Numbered from the stretch's first letter, positions 24,069-31,937 are shown. The stretch is 32,997 bases of DNA from Bacilli bacterium (GCA_013044175.1 JABEUY010000050.1:1-32997); one strand, 5' to 3'. The notes: generated by a model not told the origin, from the letters alone. Numbers and translations: made by a program.

Positions 24069-25409
24069 ACCGATCCATAGGATAAAGGCAACTGCGATTA
24101 AAGGATCAATGCGCAACAGATAACGATCCATACTTGAAGCATGAAGCGCTTCAAAAGCCGAAAATACGGTAAGATACGCGACAAAAAGATAGCTGATTTG
24201 GGCGACGACAAGAAGTGTGAGAAAGCCAGTTGACCGACGTCGCCAAAAAATCTGCCCGAGCAAAAGCACGGCAAACGCGATCATGATCGGGTAGATACTC
24301 ACATTGCTGATCGTATTCCAGATCGCAAAAAGCATCGTAGTCAGAAAGTGCGGCGCTAATCGCGAAGTGATTTCTCTTACGGTAATGCGTGTCGTCCAAC
24401 CATGGGTATGGAAAACTTGCAAAAAAGCTTGCCAAACTAGGATCGGTGGTAATGTATACGCCACAAAGCTGCCGATCGTTTTTTTCGTTAAAAGCGATTT
24501 CCAAACTTTTGTTTTTGTAAAGAACAGTGCTAGCACAAGGGTAAAAAATGCGATATAGATGCCATCGACACGCAGAAAACAGGATAGCCCCAGGAGCATG
24601 CCAGCGATCATCAGATCAGCTAACGTGGATTGTTCGAGATAAGCAACGAGGTAAAAAACACCGAGTACATACGTGTCTACATAAGCCATTTCACCAAAAG
24701 CTAAAAAGTTATACCACAAAAAAATTTGACTGCCAAAAACGGTAATCGTCAAGGCGAGCATCGAAAGCAAAGAGGATATGCCAAGGCGACGCAATAGGGA
24801 ATAAAGAGAGATAAGCATAAATAACGTTAGCCATGCCGAAACGATTTTAGCTGTCGTGACTGAAATACTGCCGATCCATTGATAACTGATTGCGATGAGA
24901 TAGGGAAAGCCAAGGGGATATGTGTTATAGGCATCTTTTAACATCGCGGTTGTCGAGCCGTGATGGATCGTAATGATTTTGGCAGCATAGAGCCAGAAAG
25001 AATATTCATCCCAACCAAAAATCGGTTGCGTTAAGCCATAGATCACATCGCCGATAAAAATGAAGAGACACAAGATAAGAATCCACCATAAGATACGTGG
25101 TAGTTTGGCATGATGGCGTGATGGTCGCACAAAGAGCGTATAGACTTGATTTTTTGAAAACCAAAAGACGAGAATGCTTCCTAAAAACAGAAAAATCATC
25201 AGGATGCTTGCGCTTACTGAACCAAAAAGTGCGATGTGTGTCAAACTCCGTAGCAAGAAAAAAAGAAAAGGCAAGAGTGTCGCACCAAGAACAAAGGAAG
25301 TGCCTACTCGCTCAAGCGGATAAAGATGGGCAAATCGCCGTAATGGCACCCAGCCAGTTGCGATAAGAATAACGATAAGCGGAATCCACATAAATATACT
25401 TAAGACCAT
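24033..25409 (-). CDS. Polytopic GT-C-like membrane glycosyltransferase
   Basis: Membrane protein of 458 residues with about eleven helices. The first large extracytoplasmic loop carries FGWDEYSFWLYAAKI with Asp134-Glu135, the acidic pair expected of GT-C enzymes (GT39/ArnT/PMT-like) that use polyprenyl-phosphate sugars. YNTYPLGFPYLIAISYQ follows, another common GT-C feature. The soluble C-terminal domain often found in this class is missing; the chain ends at the last helix. The ATG at 25409 overlaps the stop region of the upstream partner by 10 bases, with AAGGTGATG as ribosome site inside it, so the two are translationally coupled. Donor and acceptor are unknown. Confidence 0.72.
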   Translation of the reverse strand: MVLSIFMWIPLIVILIATGWVPLRRFAHLYPLERVGTSFVLGATLLPFLFFLLRSLTHIALFGSVSASILMIFLFLGSILVFWFSKNQVYTLFVRPSRHHAKLPRILWWILILCLFIFIGDVIYGLTQPIFGWDEYSFWLYAAKIITIHHGSTTAMLKDAYNTYPLGFPYLIAISYQWIGSISVTTAKIVSAWLTLFMLISLYSLLRRLGISSLLSMLALTITVFGSQIFLWYNFLAFGEMAYVDTYVLGVFYLVAYLEQSTLADLMIAGMLLGLSCFLRVDGIYIAFFTLVLALFFTKTKVWKSLLTKKTIGSFVAYTLPPILVWQAFLQVFHTHGWTTRITVREITSRLAPHFLTTMLFAIWNTISNVSIYPIMIAFAVLLLGQIFWRRRSTGFLTLLVVAQISYLFVAYLTVFSAFEALHASSMDRYLLRIDPLIAVAFILWIGLASPRNQNDAK

Positions 25410-25924
25410 GACATCACCTTGATCAGCGTGTCAGCGAACGGTTTATTCTGATTGACCGCTTGATGATCGACGCGAAATAGATAGTTAAAAGCGTGGGAAT
25501 ACGGTAAAAGCGAAAGCATTTTAGGATCTCGAATGGCGATTACATAATCCACATGATCTTTAGCAAAGAGGTGAAGCAAGCTTTTCGCTGTGGAAAAACG
25601 TGGCGTATTCCATACATACCCTCCTGCATTCGGATGTTGCCATGACCAATAATCGATAAAGTGCAAGGGATAGAGTGCATATCGCGTTCGATAATAGTTA
25701 TCGCCACCGTCAATGCCATTAAGATACATGACGGTGATCTTTGAAGAGAGGGGTAAATACTGTCGCAAAATCGTTGCATTCGTCGCGTCGGTATGATCAG
25801 CAGGAACACTTTGTGCGAGTGATGCTGCAATCAAGGTGGGGACGGTGAAAAAAGAAAATAGGGCACGAAACCCGACCCATACGACGGCGACCATCGTCAA
25901 GGCGATCATCATTCCTTTTTTCAT
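25400..25924 (-). CDS. Membrane-anchored extracytoplasmic protein, probable partner of the GT-C protein
   Basis: I do not recognise a named family. It has 174 residues: one N-terminal helix (about 5-25) serving as anchor or signal, then a soluble extracytoplasmic part. It contains NYYRTRYALYPLHFIDYW (residues ~76-93), which resembles the R-x-Y-x-L-x-P motif seen in soluble domains of some membrane glycosyltransferases, and LFAKDHVDYVIAIRD. AAAGGAG precedes the ATG by ten bases. It overlaps the GT-C gene by 10 bases, so the two products likely act together. A split of a single membrane/soluble glycosyltransferase into two chains would explain both. Confidence 0.65.
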   Translation of the reverse strand: MKKGMMIALTMVAVVWVGFRALFSFFTVPTLIAASLAQSVPADHTDATNATILRQYLPLSSKITVMYLNGIDGGDNYYRTRYALYPLHFIDYWSWQHPNAGGYVWNTPRFSTAKSLLHLFAKDHVDYVIAIRDPKMLSLLPYSHAFNYLFRVDHQAVNQNKPFADTLIKVMSWS

Positions 25925-26055
25925 CGGGAAATAACTCCTTTAACCAAGTAGTAAACGATTTTATTATGATAACAAAAAAAAGGTGGACTGCCCATTGTCG
26001 GTGGGTATGGCGGCAATACCAAGTGGAAACAATACGGACGAAAGGTGGTGAACGT

Positions 26056-26262
26056 ATGCAAGCCTTGACGAATAAAGAATTGAATTATGTATCGGATCTA
26101 TTAGGTGCAGAAGATCTGCTGATAAGAAATTGTCAACAGGCCATTCAAGAAGTACAACAAGATGATTTTCGCACGTATCTCCGTCATGTGATTACGCAAC
26201 ATCAACGACGCCATGAAGATTTACTGCAAGTACTTCAACAACACGTTGCTATGGCACAGTAA
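26056..26262 (+). CDS. Small CotF-like spore coat protein (68 aa)
   Basis: Helical protein of 68 residues starting MQALTNKELNYVSDLLGAEDLLIRNC. The pattern (L-T-N-K-E-L-N-Y-x-S-D-x-L then H-Q-x-R-H-x-x-L-L) is typical of small ferritin-like/CotF-related spore proteins in Bacilli. The open frame extends upstream to 25966, but AAGGTGGTGAACG right before ATG 26056 decides the start. The next CotF-like gene begins 24 bases later, giving a two-gene operon. No sporulation-sigma promoter could be identified with confidence. Confidence 0.68.
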   Translation: MQALTNKELNYVSDLLGAEDLLIRNCQQAIQEVQQDDFRTYLRHVITQHQRRHEDLLQVLQQHVAMAQ

Positions 26263-26286
26263 CGAAAGGATGCGTGGAGGTTGATG

Positions 26287-26607
26287 ATGAATACAACCAA
26301 GTTACAAGAGAAAGAATGGCTACAAAACGTACTCGTGCAACAAAAACAGCTAGCGAGTATCTATGCGATTAGTGCCGTTGAAGCTGCTTGTCAAACCTGG
26401 AAGGAGCAATGTCTTCGCTTCTTTCAAGAGACCGTCTTGGAACAGGGGGATAACTTTTCGCTGTTAAGGCGAGTGGGACAATACACCGTTCCAGAAAATG
26501 CTACGCGTCGGGCGATCGATCAGACGATTCAACAGCATCAGCGCTCGCATGATCAAGAACCGAACAGGGAAGAAGTCTATTATGGTGTGTACGCGCAGAT
26601 CCGTTAA
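26287..26607 (+). CDS. CotF-family spore coat protein
   Basis: About 106 residues. It follows the CotF pattern: a Leu/Gln/Lys helix (VLVQQKQLASIYAIS), AxE with an Arg-Phe-Phe-Gln-Glu helix, then a short RVGQYTVPENA motif corresponding to the family's RGWYxxxxA, and a Gln/His-rich tail. GTGGAGG at 26274-26280 fits ATG 26287 or ATG 26284; the TTG at 26281 is too close. Predicted to be made in the mother cell and packed into the spore coat. It is the second gene of the pair and ends before a terminator. Confidence 0.72.
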   Translation: MNTTKLQEKEWLQNVLVQQKQLASIYAISAVEAACQTWKEQCLRFFQETVLEQGDNFSLLRRVGQYTVPENATRRAIDQTIQQHQRSHDQEPNREEVYYGVYAQIR

Positions 26608-26616
26608 CTTCGTTAG

Positions 26617-26668
26617 AAAGACAACCCGTGAGAAAACCGAGATGGTTTTGCCACGGGTTGTCTTTTTT
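26617..26668 (+). terminator. Terminator after the coat-protein pair
   Basis: AAAGACAACCCGTG (26617-26630) pairs with CACGGGTTGTCTTT (from 26652). An inner AAAACC/GGTTTT stem extends the hairpin. A T-run follows to 26669. The A-run on the opposite side may also let it act on the converging minus-strand transcript. Confidence 0.9.
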
Positions 26669-26679
26669 TATGAAGCGAT

Positions 26680-27081
26680 TTAGGTAAAAATCGCTTTTAA
26701 TGCAGCAGGAATCGGTACAGCTTTACGTAGATTGGGATCGATCGTTGCGAGTGTAACGACAGCATCAGCGATTAATGCATCATCCACTTCGCGATAGATC
26801 GTTTGACCGACTGAGAAACTGCGATTATGCGCTTCGATCGGACGCGTGATGACCGTAAGGAGATCGTTATAAAGCGCCTCTTTACGATAATTAAGGTTGA
26901 CATTGACCATGACGGTGATCACACCGAGTTCGAGAAGCTGTTCGTAACCGAATCCGGCTTTCTCATAGAAATCTTCGCGAGCCCACTCGAGGTACTCGAG
27001 ATATTTGGTGTTATTCACATGGCGATTGACATCGATATGCGTCGATCGGACGAGCAATTGAATTTTTGATTCCATGGGCAT
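26680..27081 (-). CDS. Acyl-CoA thioesterase, 4HBT/FadM-like hotdog protein
   Basis: Single hotdog domain of 133 residues. THIDVNRHVNNTKYLEYLEWARED (residues 14-37; Asp17 in HIDVNRHVNN) corresponds to the D-x-(N/M)-x-H-(V)-N-N motif of FadM/4-hydroxybenzoyl-CoA-thioesterase-like enzymes. Cleaves acyl-CoA in the cytoplasm; the natural substrate is unknown. The ATG overlaps the TGA of the aldo/keto reductase gene (TGATG), so it is translated by coupling; a second ATG two codons in is the alternative start. It is the last gene of the thrR operon run. It is only distantly related to the YkhA-type thioesterase in the same window. Confidence 0.83.
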   Translation of the reverse strand: MPMESKIQLLVRSTHIDVNRHVNNTKYLEYLEWAREDFYEKAGFGYEQLLELGVITVMVNVNLNYRKEALYNDLLTVITRPIEAHNRSFSVGQTIYREVDDALIADAVVTLATIDPNLRKAVPIPAALKAIFT

Positions 27082-28028
27082 CAGTCCAAGATCGCAGCGA
27101 TATCATTCAAATCTTCATCGGTAAGAAAGACGTCGCTTGCCTTGACGTTTTGCTCGACTTGTTGTGGACGGCTTGCTCCGATGATCGCTGAAGAAACGTT
27201 TTGCATCCGTAGTACCCAGGCTAAAGCTAACTCAGCCAAACTGAGCTCATTGCGTTTGGCGATTCCTTCAAGCGCTTCGATTTTGTCGAAATTCTCGTCG
27301 GTAAAAAAGCGTTGCATCATTCCGGCCGTGGCTTCATGGGCTGCACGGGAACCTTCAGGTACTTGCTGACCACGCTTATATTTGCCGGTAAGCATACCTT
27401 GGGCAAGTGGTGACCAAACGATTTGACCAATACCTTCTCGTTCGCATAGCGGGACGATGTCTTTTTCGATATAGCGATTTAACATGCTGTATTGAGGCTG
27501 ATTGGACACGATGCGATCGAGCATCAATCGGTCAGCCGTATGTAGCGCATCATCGATTTGAACGGCAGACCATTCACTCACACCAGCATAAAGTACTTTT
27601 CCTTGCGTGATCAGATCGTCGATCGCACGTAACGTTTCGTCAAGTGGCGTTTCAGGGTCATAACGATGACATTGCCAAAGATCGACATAATCGACGTTTA
27701 ACCGTTTTAAGCTCGCGTTGCATTGTTCGATAATGTGTTTGCGTGATAGTCCACGATCGTTTGGTCCATCATCCATCGGCCAAAAGGCTTTTGTCGCAAG
27801 AACATAAGAGTCGCGAGCAAAAGGACGCAAGGCTTTGCCGAGTACTTCTTCAGCTGCTCCACGATGATACACATTGGCAGTATCAAAGAAATTGATGCCA
27901 AGTTCGTAGGCTTTATGGACGCAATCGATCGCAGTTTGTTCGCCGACCGAACCACCATACGTCAACCAAGAGCCAAGGCTGATCTCACTGACTTTAACAC
28001 CCGATTTGCCTAAACGACGATACTTCAT
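27081..28028 (-). CDS. Aldo/keto reductase
   Basis: NADPH-dependent (beta/alpha)8 oxidoreductase of 315 residues. The catalytic tetrad is visible: Asp49 and Tyr54 (FFDTANVYHRG), Lys80 (ATKAFW) and His121 (WQCHRYD). The C-terminal cofactor segment reads SSAIIGASRPQQVEQN. The N-terminus MKYRRLGKSGVKVSEISLGSW resembles the Kv-beta/YvgN-IolS group of general aldehyde and ketone reductases. AAGGGGG lies eight bases before the ATG. It sits 37 bases after proC and is coupled to the thioesterase gene. The physiological substrate is unknown; neighbours give no clear hint. Confidence 0.9.
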   Translation of the reverse strand: MKYRRLGKSGVKVSEISLGSWLTYGGSVGEQTAIDCVHKAYELGINFFDTANVYHRGAAEEVLGKALRPFARDSYVLATKAFWPMDDGPNDRGLSRKHIIEQCNASLKRLNVDYVDLWQCHRYDPETPLDETLRAIDDLITQGKVLYAGVSEWSAVQIDDALHTADRLMLDRIVSNQPQYSMLNRYIEKDIVPLCEREGIGQIVWSPLAQGMLTGKYKRGQQVPEGSRAAHEATAGMMQRFFTDENFDKIEALEGIAKRNELSLAELALAWVLRMQNVSSAIIGASRPQQVEQNVKASDVFLTDEDLNDIAAILD

Positions 28029-28065
28029 GCTCTAACCCCCTTACTTTTTATCACCAATAAGTATA

Positions 28066-28923
28066 TCACACCTTATTTTCATACGAAGTGCCCATTTCGA
28101 TGGCGCGATCCCTTGCTGCGATGACGCCTGCGCGGATCGCCTCTTTAAAGCCGTGTGCATCGAGGGCGGCGATCCCGGCCATGGTCGTCCCACCCGGTGA
28201 AGTGACGTTTTTGCGTAAAACACCAGGTTCAATAGCGAGATTTTCTAGCATTTTTGCTGAGCCATAAAGTGTTTGTAAGGTGAGTTGTGTGGCGAGTTCC
28301 TCGGAAAAACCGACACCTACACCAGCTTCAATCATCGCTTCAACCATATAATAGAAGTATGCTGGTCCACTTCCGGACAGTGCTGTGACCGCATTAAGCA
28401 ACGATTCATCGACCAGATATGAAGTACCGACGGCGTTAAGCAATTGTTTCACGAGATCGATATCATCATGAGTGCAAGCTGCACTCGCACTAAAGGCGGT
28501 AGCTGATGTCAATACAGCGCTTGATGTGTTCGGCATAGCGCGAACAAAGCGAATACTCGCTAGTGTATCCGCTTGTTCTCCTGCAATCCCTTCAAGCAAA
28601 AAGGAGAGCGGGCAACCCGCGACGACAGAAAGAAAAAGAGGCCACGATGATCGTGCTTTTGCAGCATCATGGAGTGCATCTTCGATATCTTTAGGTTTAA
28701 CGCAAAAAAATACGACATCGGTACCGTGGAGTGCTTTGCTAAGATCGTCAAAAGCATGGATACCGTATTTGTCCGCAAATAGGATCGGTCGATCTTGGAA
28801 ACGATCATAGACGCGAATCGAGTTTGCAGCGATCACGCCCGATTCGATCAGACCTCGAACGAGTGCATCGGCGATCGCGCCTGCACCGATGAATGTTACT
28901 TGTTGATCGAGTTGTTTAGCCAT
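28066..28923 (-). CDS. proC: Pyrroline-5-carboxylate reductase
   Basis: Last step of proline synthesis: reduces pyrroline-5-carboxylate with NAD(P)H. It has 285 residues. The N-terminal Rossmann motif is FIGAGAIADALVRGL (11-25). The C-terminal dimer domain contains ALSGSGPAYFYYMVEAM and NVTSPGGTTMAGI, the signature of the family. The start overlaps the end of thrB by 8 bases, so it is coupled to the threonine genes, a less common placement. Second proC-like paralogues with other roles exist in Bacilli (ProG/ComER), but the motifs here are fully conserved. Confidence 0.93.
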   Translation of the reverse strand: MAKQLDQQVTFIGAGAIADALVRGLIESGVIAANSIRVYDRFQDRPILFADKYGIHAFDDLSKALHGTDVVFFCVKPKDIEDALHDAAKARSSWPLFLSVVAGCPLSFLLEGIAGEQADTLASIRFVRAMPNTSSAVLTSATAFSASAACTHDDIDLVKQLLNAVGTSYLVDESLLNAVTALSGSGPAYFYYMVEAMIEAGVGVGFSEELATQLTLQTLYGSAKMLENLAIEPGVLRKNVTSPGGTTMAGIAALDAHGFKEAIRAGVIAARDRAIEMGTSYENKV

Positions 28924-29848
28924 GGTGATGAACCCCTTTCATGCGGACGTGCGTATAGGCACCGATCGATGCTGGCGCGAGTACATGTGCGTTCGCTACG
29001 ATTTCGTTCGCTGCAAAGGCATCGACCATCGCTTTAGCGACATGGTTCGAGGATGGACCACCTTCAACGATCGATAAGAGCGTCGGACCAGCGCCACTGA
29101 GCACAGTGCCGATCGCACCAGCCCCTAAGGCGGCTGCAACGACTTCGTCATAGGCAGGAATCAAGGATTTGCGAGCGTCTTGGTGGAGTCGATCACGTAG
29201 GGATTTACGAAGTAGTGCAACATTGCCTGTGGTCAGCGCAGCCGTAAGAAAACCTGCATGAGCCATGTTAAAAATCGCATCTTCACGTTTTACGAGCGGA
29301 GGTAACACGGAGCGAGCCGTTTCAGTAAGCAAAGGGAATGATGGCGTCACAGCAACAAATGTAAAATTATCACGAAGTGGCAAATTGACATGGGTGACGC
29401 CGTCTTCATGCAGATAAGCTAAAACGGCACCGCCGAGAAAAGCGGGTGCGACATTATCAGGATGACCTTCGTCTTCCACAGCAAAGCGCAGGATTTGCGC
29501 TCTGGTAAAAGGGGAATCTAATAAGACGTTAGCTGCGAGTAATCCTCCCACTAAAGCGGCAGCGCTAGATCCTAATCCTGCAGCGATCGGAATGCGATTC
29601 ACCATCTTAATATGAACGCCGGGAAAAGGCCGCTGACAACGGTCAAAAAGCAAGCGAAAACATTGAACGACGAGATTGGTTTCATCTCTAGGCAAAAAGT
29701 CTTCACCGAATCCCTCAATGTCAATTTGGATATCATCGGCTAATTCGATATGAAGTTCATTCCACAAATCTAAGGCAATGCCCATACAGTCAAAGCCAGG
29801 ACCCATATTGGCACTCGTTGCAGGGATATAGACACTGATAATCATCAT
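28916..29848 (-). CDS. thrB: Homoserine kinase
   Basis: GHMP kinase of 310 residues that phosphorylates homoserine in threonine synthesis. It has PATSANMGPGFDCMGIAL near the N-terminus, the ATP-binding loop IPIAAGLGSSAAALVGGLL (92-110) and the C-terminal GAIGTVLSGAGPTLLS motif. AAAGGAG is just upstream of two adjacent ATGs (29848, 29845); either may be used. It lies 14 bases after hom. thrC, normally between hom and thrB in Bacillus, is not here and must be elsewhere. Confidence 0.95.
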   Translation of the reverse strand: MMIISVYIPATSANMGPGFDCMGIALDLWNELHIELADDIQIDIEGFGEDFLPRDETNLVVQCFRLLFDRCQRPFPGVHIKMVNRIPIAAGLGSSAAALVGGLLAANVLLDSPFTRAQILRFAVEDEGHPDNVAPAFLGGAVLAYLHEDGVTHVNLPLRDNFTFVAVTPSFPLLTETARSVLPPLVKREDAIFNMAHAGFLTAALTTGNVALLRKSLRDRLHQDARKSLIPAYDEVVAAALGAGAIGTVLSGAGPTLLSIVEGGPSSNHVAKAMVDAFAANEIVANAHVLAPASIGAYTHVRMKGVHHHG

Positions 29849-29862
29849 GAAGCTCCTTTTGC

Positions 29863-31146
29863 TTAAGCTCGTTCAACAGGCATGACAAGATGAACGGCAA
29901 TGACACTTTCTAACTGTTCGAGAGCCTTTCGTAGTCGGTCGATGTTCGTCGGAACGACTTCATGGGTAATAATGATGATTTCCGCACTACCATCACAGAT
30001 ACGCTTTTGCATGACCGTTTCCATATTGATGTCATGTTCGCCGAACAAACCTGCAATTTTGGCAAAAACACCGGTGCGATCTTGTACGGAAAAGCGTAAG
30101 TAAAAAGGTTGTGCTGCCGCTTTATCCGGCACGACAGGTTTTTCACTGAGGTAAGAGGAATCTTGAAGTCCTGTTACACGATGGGTCAGATTGCGAAACA
30201 CATCGATCGCATCACCTAGGACGGCGCTTGCGGTCGGTAAAGAACCTGCCCCTCGACCAAAGAACATAAGATCACCCGATGCATCACCTCGCACATACAA
30301 AGCGTTGTACGCATCCGATACGTGGGCAAGTGGATGATCCTTAGGAATGAGGGTTGGTGCTACGCAAAGGCTGAGTGTATCATCCGTTTCTGTCCCTGTC
30401 GCAAGCAATTTGATGACATAGCCGAGTTCGTTCGCATAACGAACGTCGTCAGCCTTAACTTCGCGAATGCCTGTGACGCGCACATCACTTAATTTAACTT
30501 TCGTGTGAAAAGCGATCGTCGATAAGATCGTCAACTTTCGTGCAGCATCGAGCCCGTCGACATCGCTTGAAGGATCAGCTTCTGCATAGCCGAGTTGTTG
30601 TGCTTCGTCCAGAACTTCGGTAAAGTCAGCACCCGTTGCTGTCATTTTTGACAAAATAAAATTGGTCGTACCGTTGATGATGCCTTTAATTTCCGTGATG
30701 ACATTGGCCGTTAGCGATTCTTTCAGCGGACGAATCAAAGGAATAGCACCGCCGACTGCCGCTTCATAGTAGACGTCGACATTTGCCTCTTTTGCCGCTT
30801 CAATAATCTCAGATCCGTGTAATGCAATCAGATCTTTATTGGCGGTGATCACATGCTTTTTTTGCGCGATTGCTTGAAGAATGAGACTTCGCGCGGGTTC
30901 AATGCCACCGATCGTCTCGATGATAATGGTGATATCAGGATCGTTCAGGATATCTTCTGCATCTGTGGTCAACGTCTCACCGTCGAGCAAAACTTCTCTT
31001 TCTTTATGAAGATCGCGGATCAACACTTTTTTAATCGAAGCTTGAACACCAGTTAGTTCCGCGATTTTTTGTTTTCTCTTGTGTAAAAGTTCGATGACCC
31101 CGCCACCGACAGTGCCACAACCTAAAAGCCCGATCTGTATATGCAT
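29863..31146 (-). CDS. hom: Homoserine dehydrogenase with C-terminal ACT domain
   Basis: Reduces aspartate semialdehyde to homoserine, the branch point to threonine and methionine. About 427 residues. The nucleotide-binding motif is IGLLGCGTVGGGV near the start, the substrate region includes GIINGTTNFILSKM, and a C-terminal ACT domain (FYLRFSVQDRTGVFAKIAGLFGEHDINME) is expected to mediate threonine feedback. The frame opens at ATG 31155, but AAAAGGATG puts that ATG on the ribosome site. ATG 31146 (MHIQIGLLG) has better spacing. It starts soon after thrR, within the same operon. Homoserine made here also feeds metI/metC at the other end of the window. Confidence 0.95.
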   Translation of the reverse strand: MHIQIGLLGCGTVGGGVIELLHKRKQKIAELTGVQASIKKVLIRDLHKEREVLLDGETLTTDAEDILNDPDITIIIETIGGIEPARSLILQAIAQKKHVITANKDLIALHGSEIIEAAKEANVDVYYEAAVGGAIPLIRPLKESLTANVITEIKGIINGTTNFILSKMTATGADFTEVLDEAQQLGYAEADPSSDVDGLDAARKLTILSTIAFHTKVKLSDVRVTGIREVKADDVRYANELGYVIKLLATGTETDDTLSLCVAPTLIPKDHPLAHVSDAYNALYVRGDASGDLMFFGRGAGSLPTASAVLGDAIDVFRNLTHRVTGLQDSSYLSEKPVVPDKAAAQPFYLRFSVQDRTGVFAKIAGLFGEHDINMETVMQKRICDGSAEIIIITHEVVPTNIDRLRKALEQLESVIAVHLVMPVERA

Positions 31147-31161
31147 AGCATTCATCCTTTT

Positions 31162-31602
31162 CTAACCTTGACCGACGATTGCGACATGGTCGACGCCATC
31201 AAGTAAATGTAAAACTTCAATTACCGAATCGATGTCAAGATCGATCAAGCGTGTATCCATGGAGATGATCACGTTGGCGATACCTTGCAATGGTAAAGAT
31301 TGATTGATGGTTAAGATGTTGCCGTTTAAACTGGCTAATTTATTGAGAACATTCGATAAAACGCCAGATTCATCGCGAAGGGTGAGCGATAGGGTGACAA
31401 TCTTACCTTGAACCGTTGCGTGAAAGGGCACGATCGCATCTTTATACTTGTAATAAGCACTTCTTGAGATGCCGACACTCGTCGTCGCCTCGATGACACT
31501 TACCGTTGGATTGCGCTTTAGCCTATCTGACACTTTAGCAACCCGACGCATAATCTCCGGTAATTGCGAGTAGCGGATCAGATAATAGGGGTCGTCATTC
31601 AT
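31162..31602 (-). CDS. pheB: ThrR/PheB ACT-domain regulator of threonine genes (UPF0735)
   Basis: About 146 residues from ATG 31602, with GGAG eight bases upstream; the frame runs further back to 31638 without support. The N-terminal part contains a helix-turn-helix-like segment ending in GISRSAYYKYKDAIVPF, and the C-terminal part is an ACT domain (VTLSLTLRDESGVLSNVLNKL, NQSLPLQGIANVIIS). It closely follows B. subtilis PheB, renamed ThrR, which represses hom-thrCB. First gene of the operon thrR-hom-thrB-proC. An inverted repeat across the operon promoter could be its own target (inferred). Confidence 0.88.
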   Translation of the reverse strand: MNDDPYYLIRYSQLPEIMRRVAKVSDRLKRNPTVSVIEATTSVGISRSAYYKYKDAIVPFHATVQGKIVTLSLTLRDESGVLSNVLNKLASLNGNILTINQSLPLQGIANVIISMDTRLIDLDIDSVIEVLHLLDGVDHVAIVGQG

Positions 31603-31636
31603 CCTTACCACTCCGTTGTTTTTATAGAAAAAACAC

Positions 31637-31657
31637 ATGTCCTTTATACATGGACAT
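31637..31657. promoter_or_regulatory. Inverted repeat over the thr operon start site
   Basis: ATGTCC (31637-31642) and GGACAT (31652-31657) flank a 9-base spacer, just downstream of and touching the minus-strand -10. A protein bound here would block initiation. ThrR autoregulation is the simplest hypothesis. Confidence 0.45.
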
Positions 31658-31684
31658 TATAGCGGTAGCAACAAGAAATTGCAA
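31656..31684 (-). promoter_or_regulatory. SigA promoter of thrR-hom-thrB-proC
   Basis: On the minus strand, TTGCAA (31679-31684), a 17-base spacer and a perfect TATAAT (31656-31661). The expected start is near 31649, about 47 bases before the thrR ATG. Confidence 0.8.
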
Positions 31685-31711
31685 GGTTTCACTCGAATTT
31701 ACGGTGTTGTC

Positions 31712-31741
31712 TTGACCCATCATTCCTAACAAAGATATAAT
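31712..31741 (+). promoter_or_regulatory. SigA promoter of the ilvE leader
   Basis: TTGACC (31712-31717), an 18-base spacer and a perfect TATAAT (31736-31741). The expected start near 31748 lies just before the riboswitch aptamer. It is divergent from the thr promoter, with 27 bases between the two -35 elements. Confidence 0.8.
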
Positions 31742-31761
31742 GATGAAAATTCGCAAAATAG

Positions 31762-31854
31762 AGCGTCAGGAGGATGCCTAGGGTTCCGCCAGGGTAAGGG
31801 TCTGGTCCAAGCGGCATCGCACGAAGAGAGTGTACACCTTGGGGACAAAAACCC
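31762..31854 (+). promoter_or_regulatory. ykkC-class riboswitch aptamer, probably the ppGpp-type (subtype 2a)
   Basis: The leader contains the ykkC core in order: TAGGGTTCCG (31779-31788), CTGGTCCAAG (31802-31811) and GGGGACAAAAACCC (31841-31854). P1 forms from GATGCC (31773-31778) with GGCATC (31813-31818), and P2 from CCAG (31789-31792) with CTGG (31802-31805). CAC/GTG (31820-31832) closes a further short stem. ykkC RNAs sense guanidine, ppGpp, PRPP or (d)ADP depending on subtype. GGTCCAAG in place of GGTCCGAG, together with a branched-chain amino-acid gene downstream, favours the ppGpp class. The ligand call is inference. Confidence 0.8.
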
Positions 31855-31906
31855 TATGGCAGGTTCTGGCAGCGTCGGCGACGCATGTCTCTGTCGTGGG
31901 TTTTTT
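31847..31906 (+). terminator. Riboswitch-controlled intrinsic terminator before ilvE
   Basis: AAAAACCC plus ATGGCAG (to 31862) can pair with CTGTCGT plus GGGTTTTT (31891-31905) with one bulged base, enclosing an inner GCGTC-GGC-GACGC hairpin (31872-31884). Six T follow at 31901-31906. Its 5' arm is the last conserved segment of the aptamer, so ligand binding should prevent termination (an ON switch). Confidence 0.8.
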
Positions 31907-31937
31907 GACGTTCATATTTTTAGGTGGGAGTGAACAT

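Noticed and set aside
25925-26055. SigE or SigK promoter for the coat-protein genes
   Set aside because: No stretch matched both -35 and -10 consensus well enough to report.
31830-31937. N-terminal extension of ilvE from a GTG at 31830
   Set aside because: It would translate the riboswitch aptamer and terminator, has no ribosome site, and the extra residues are not part of the family.
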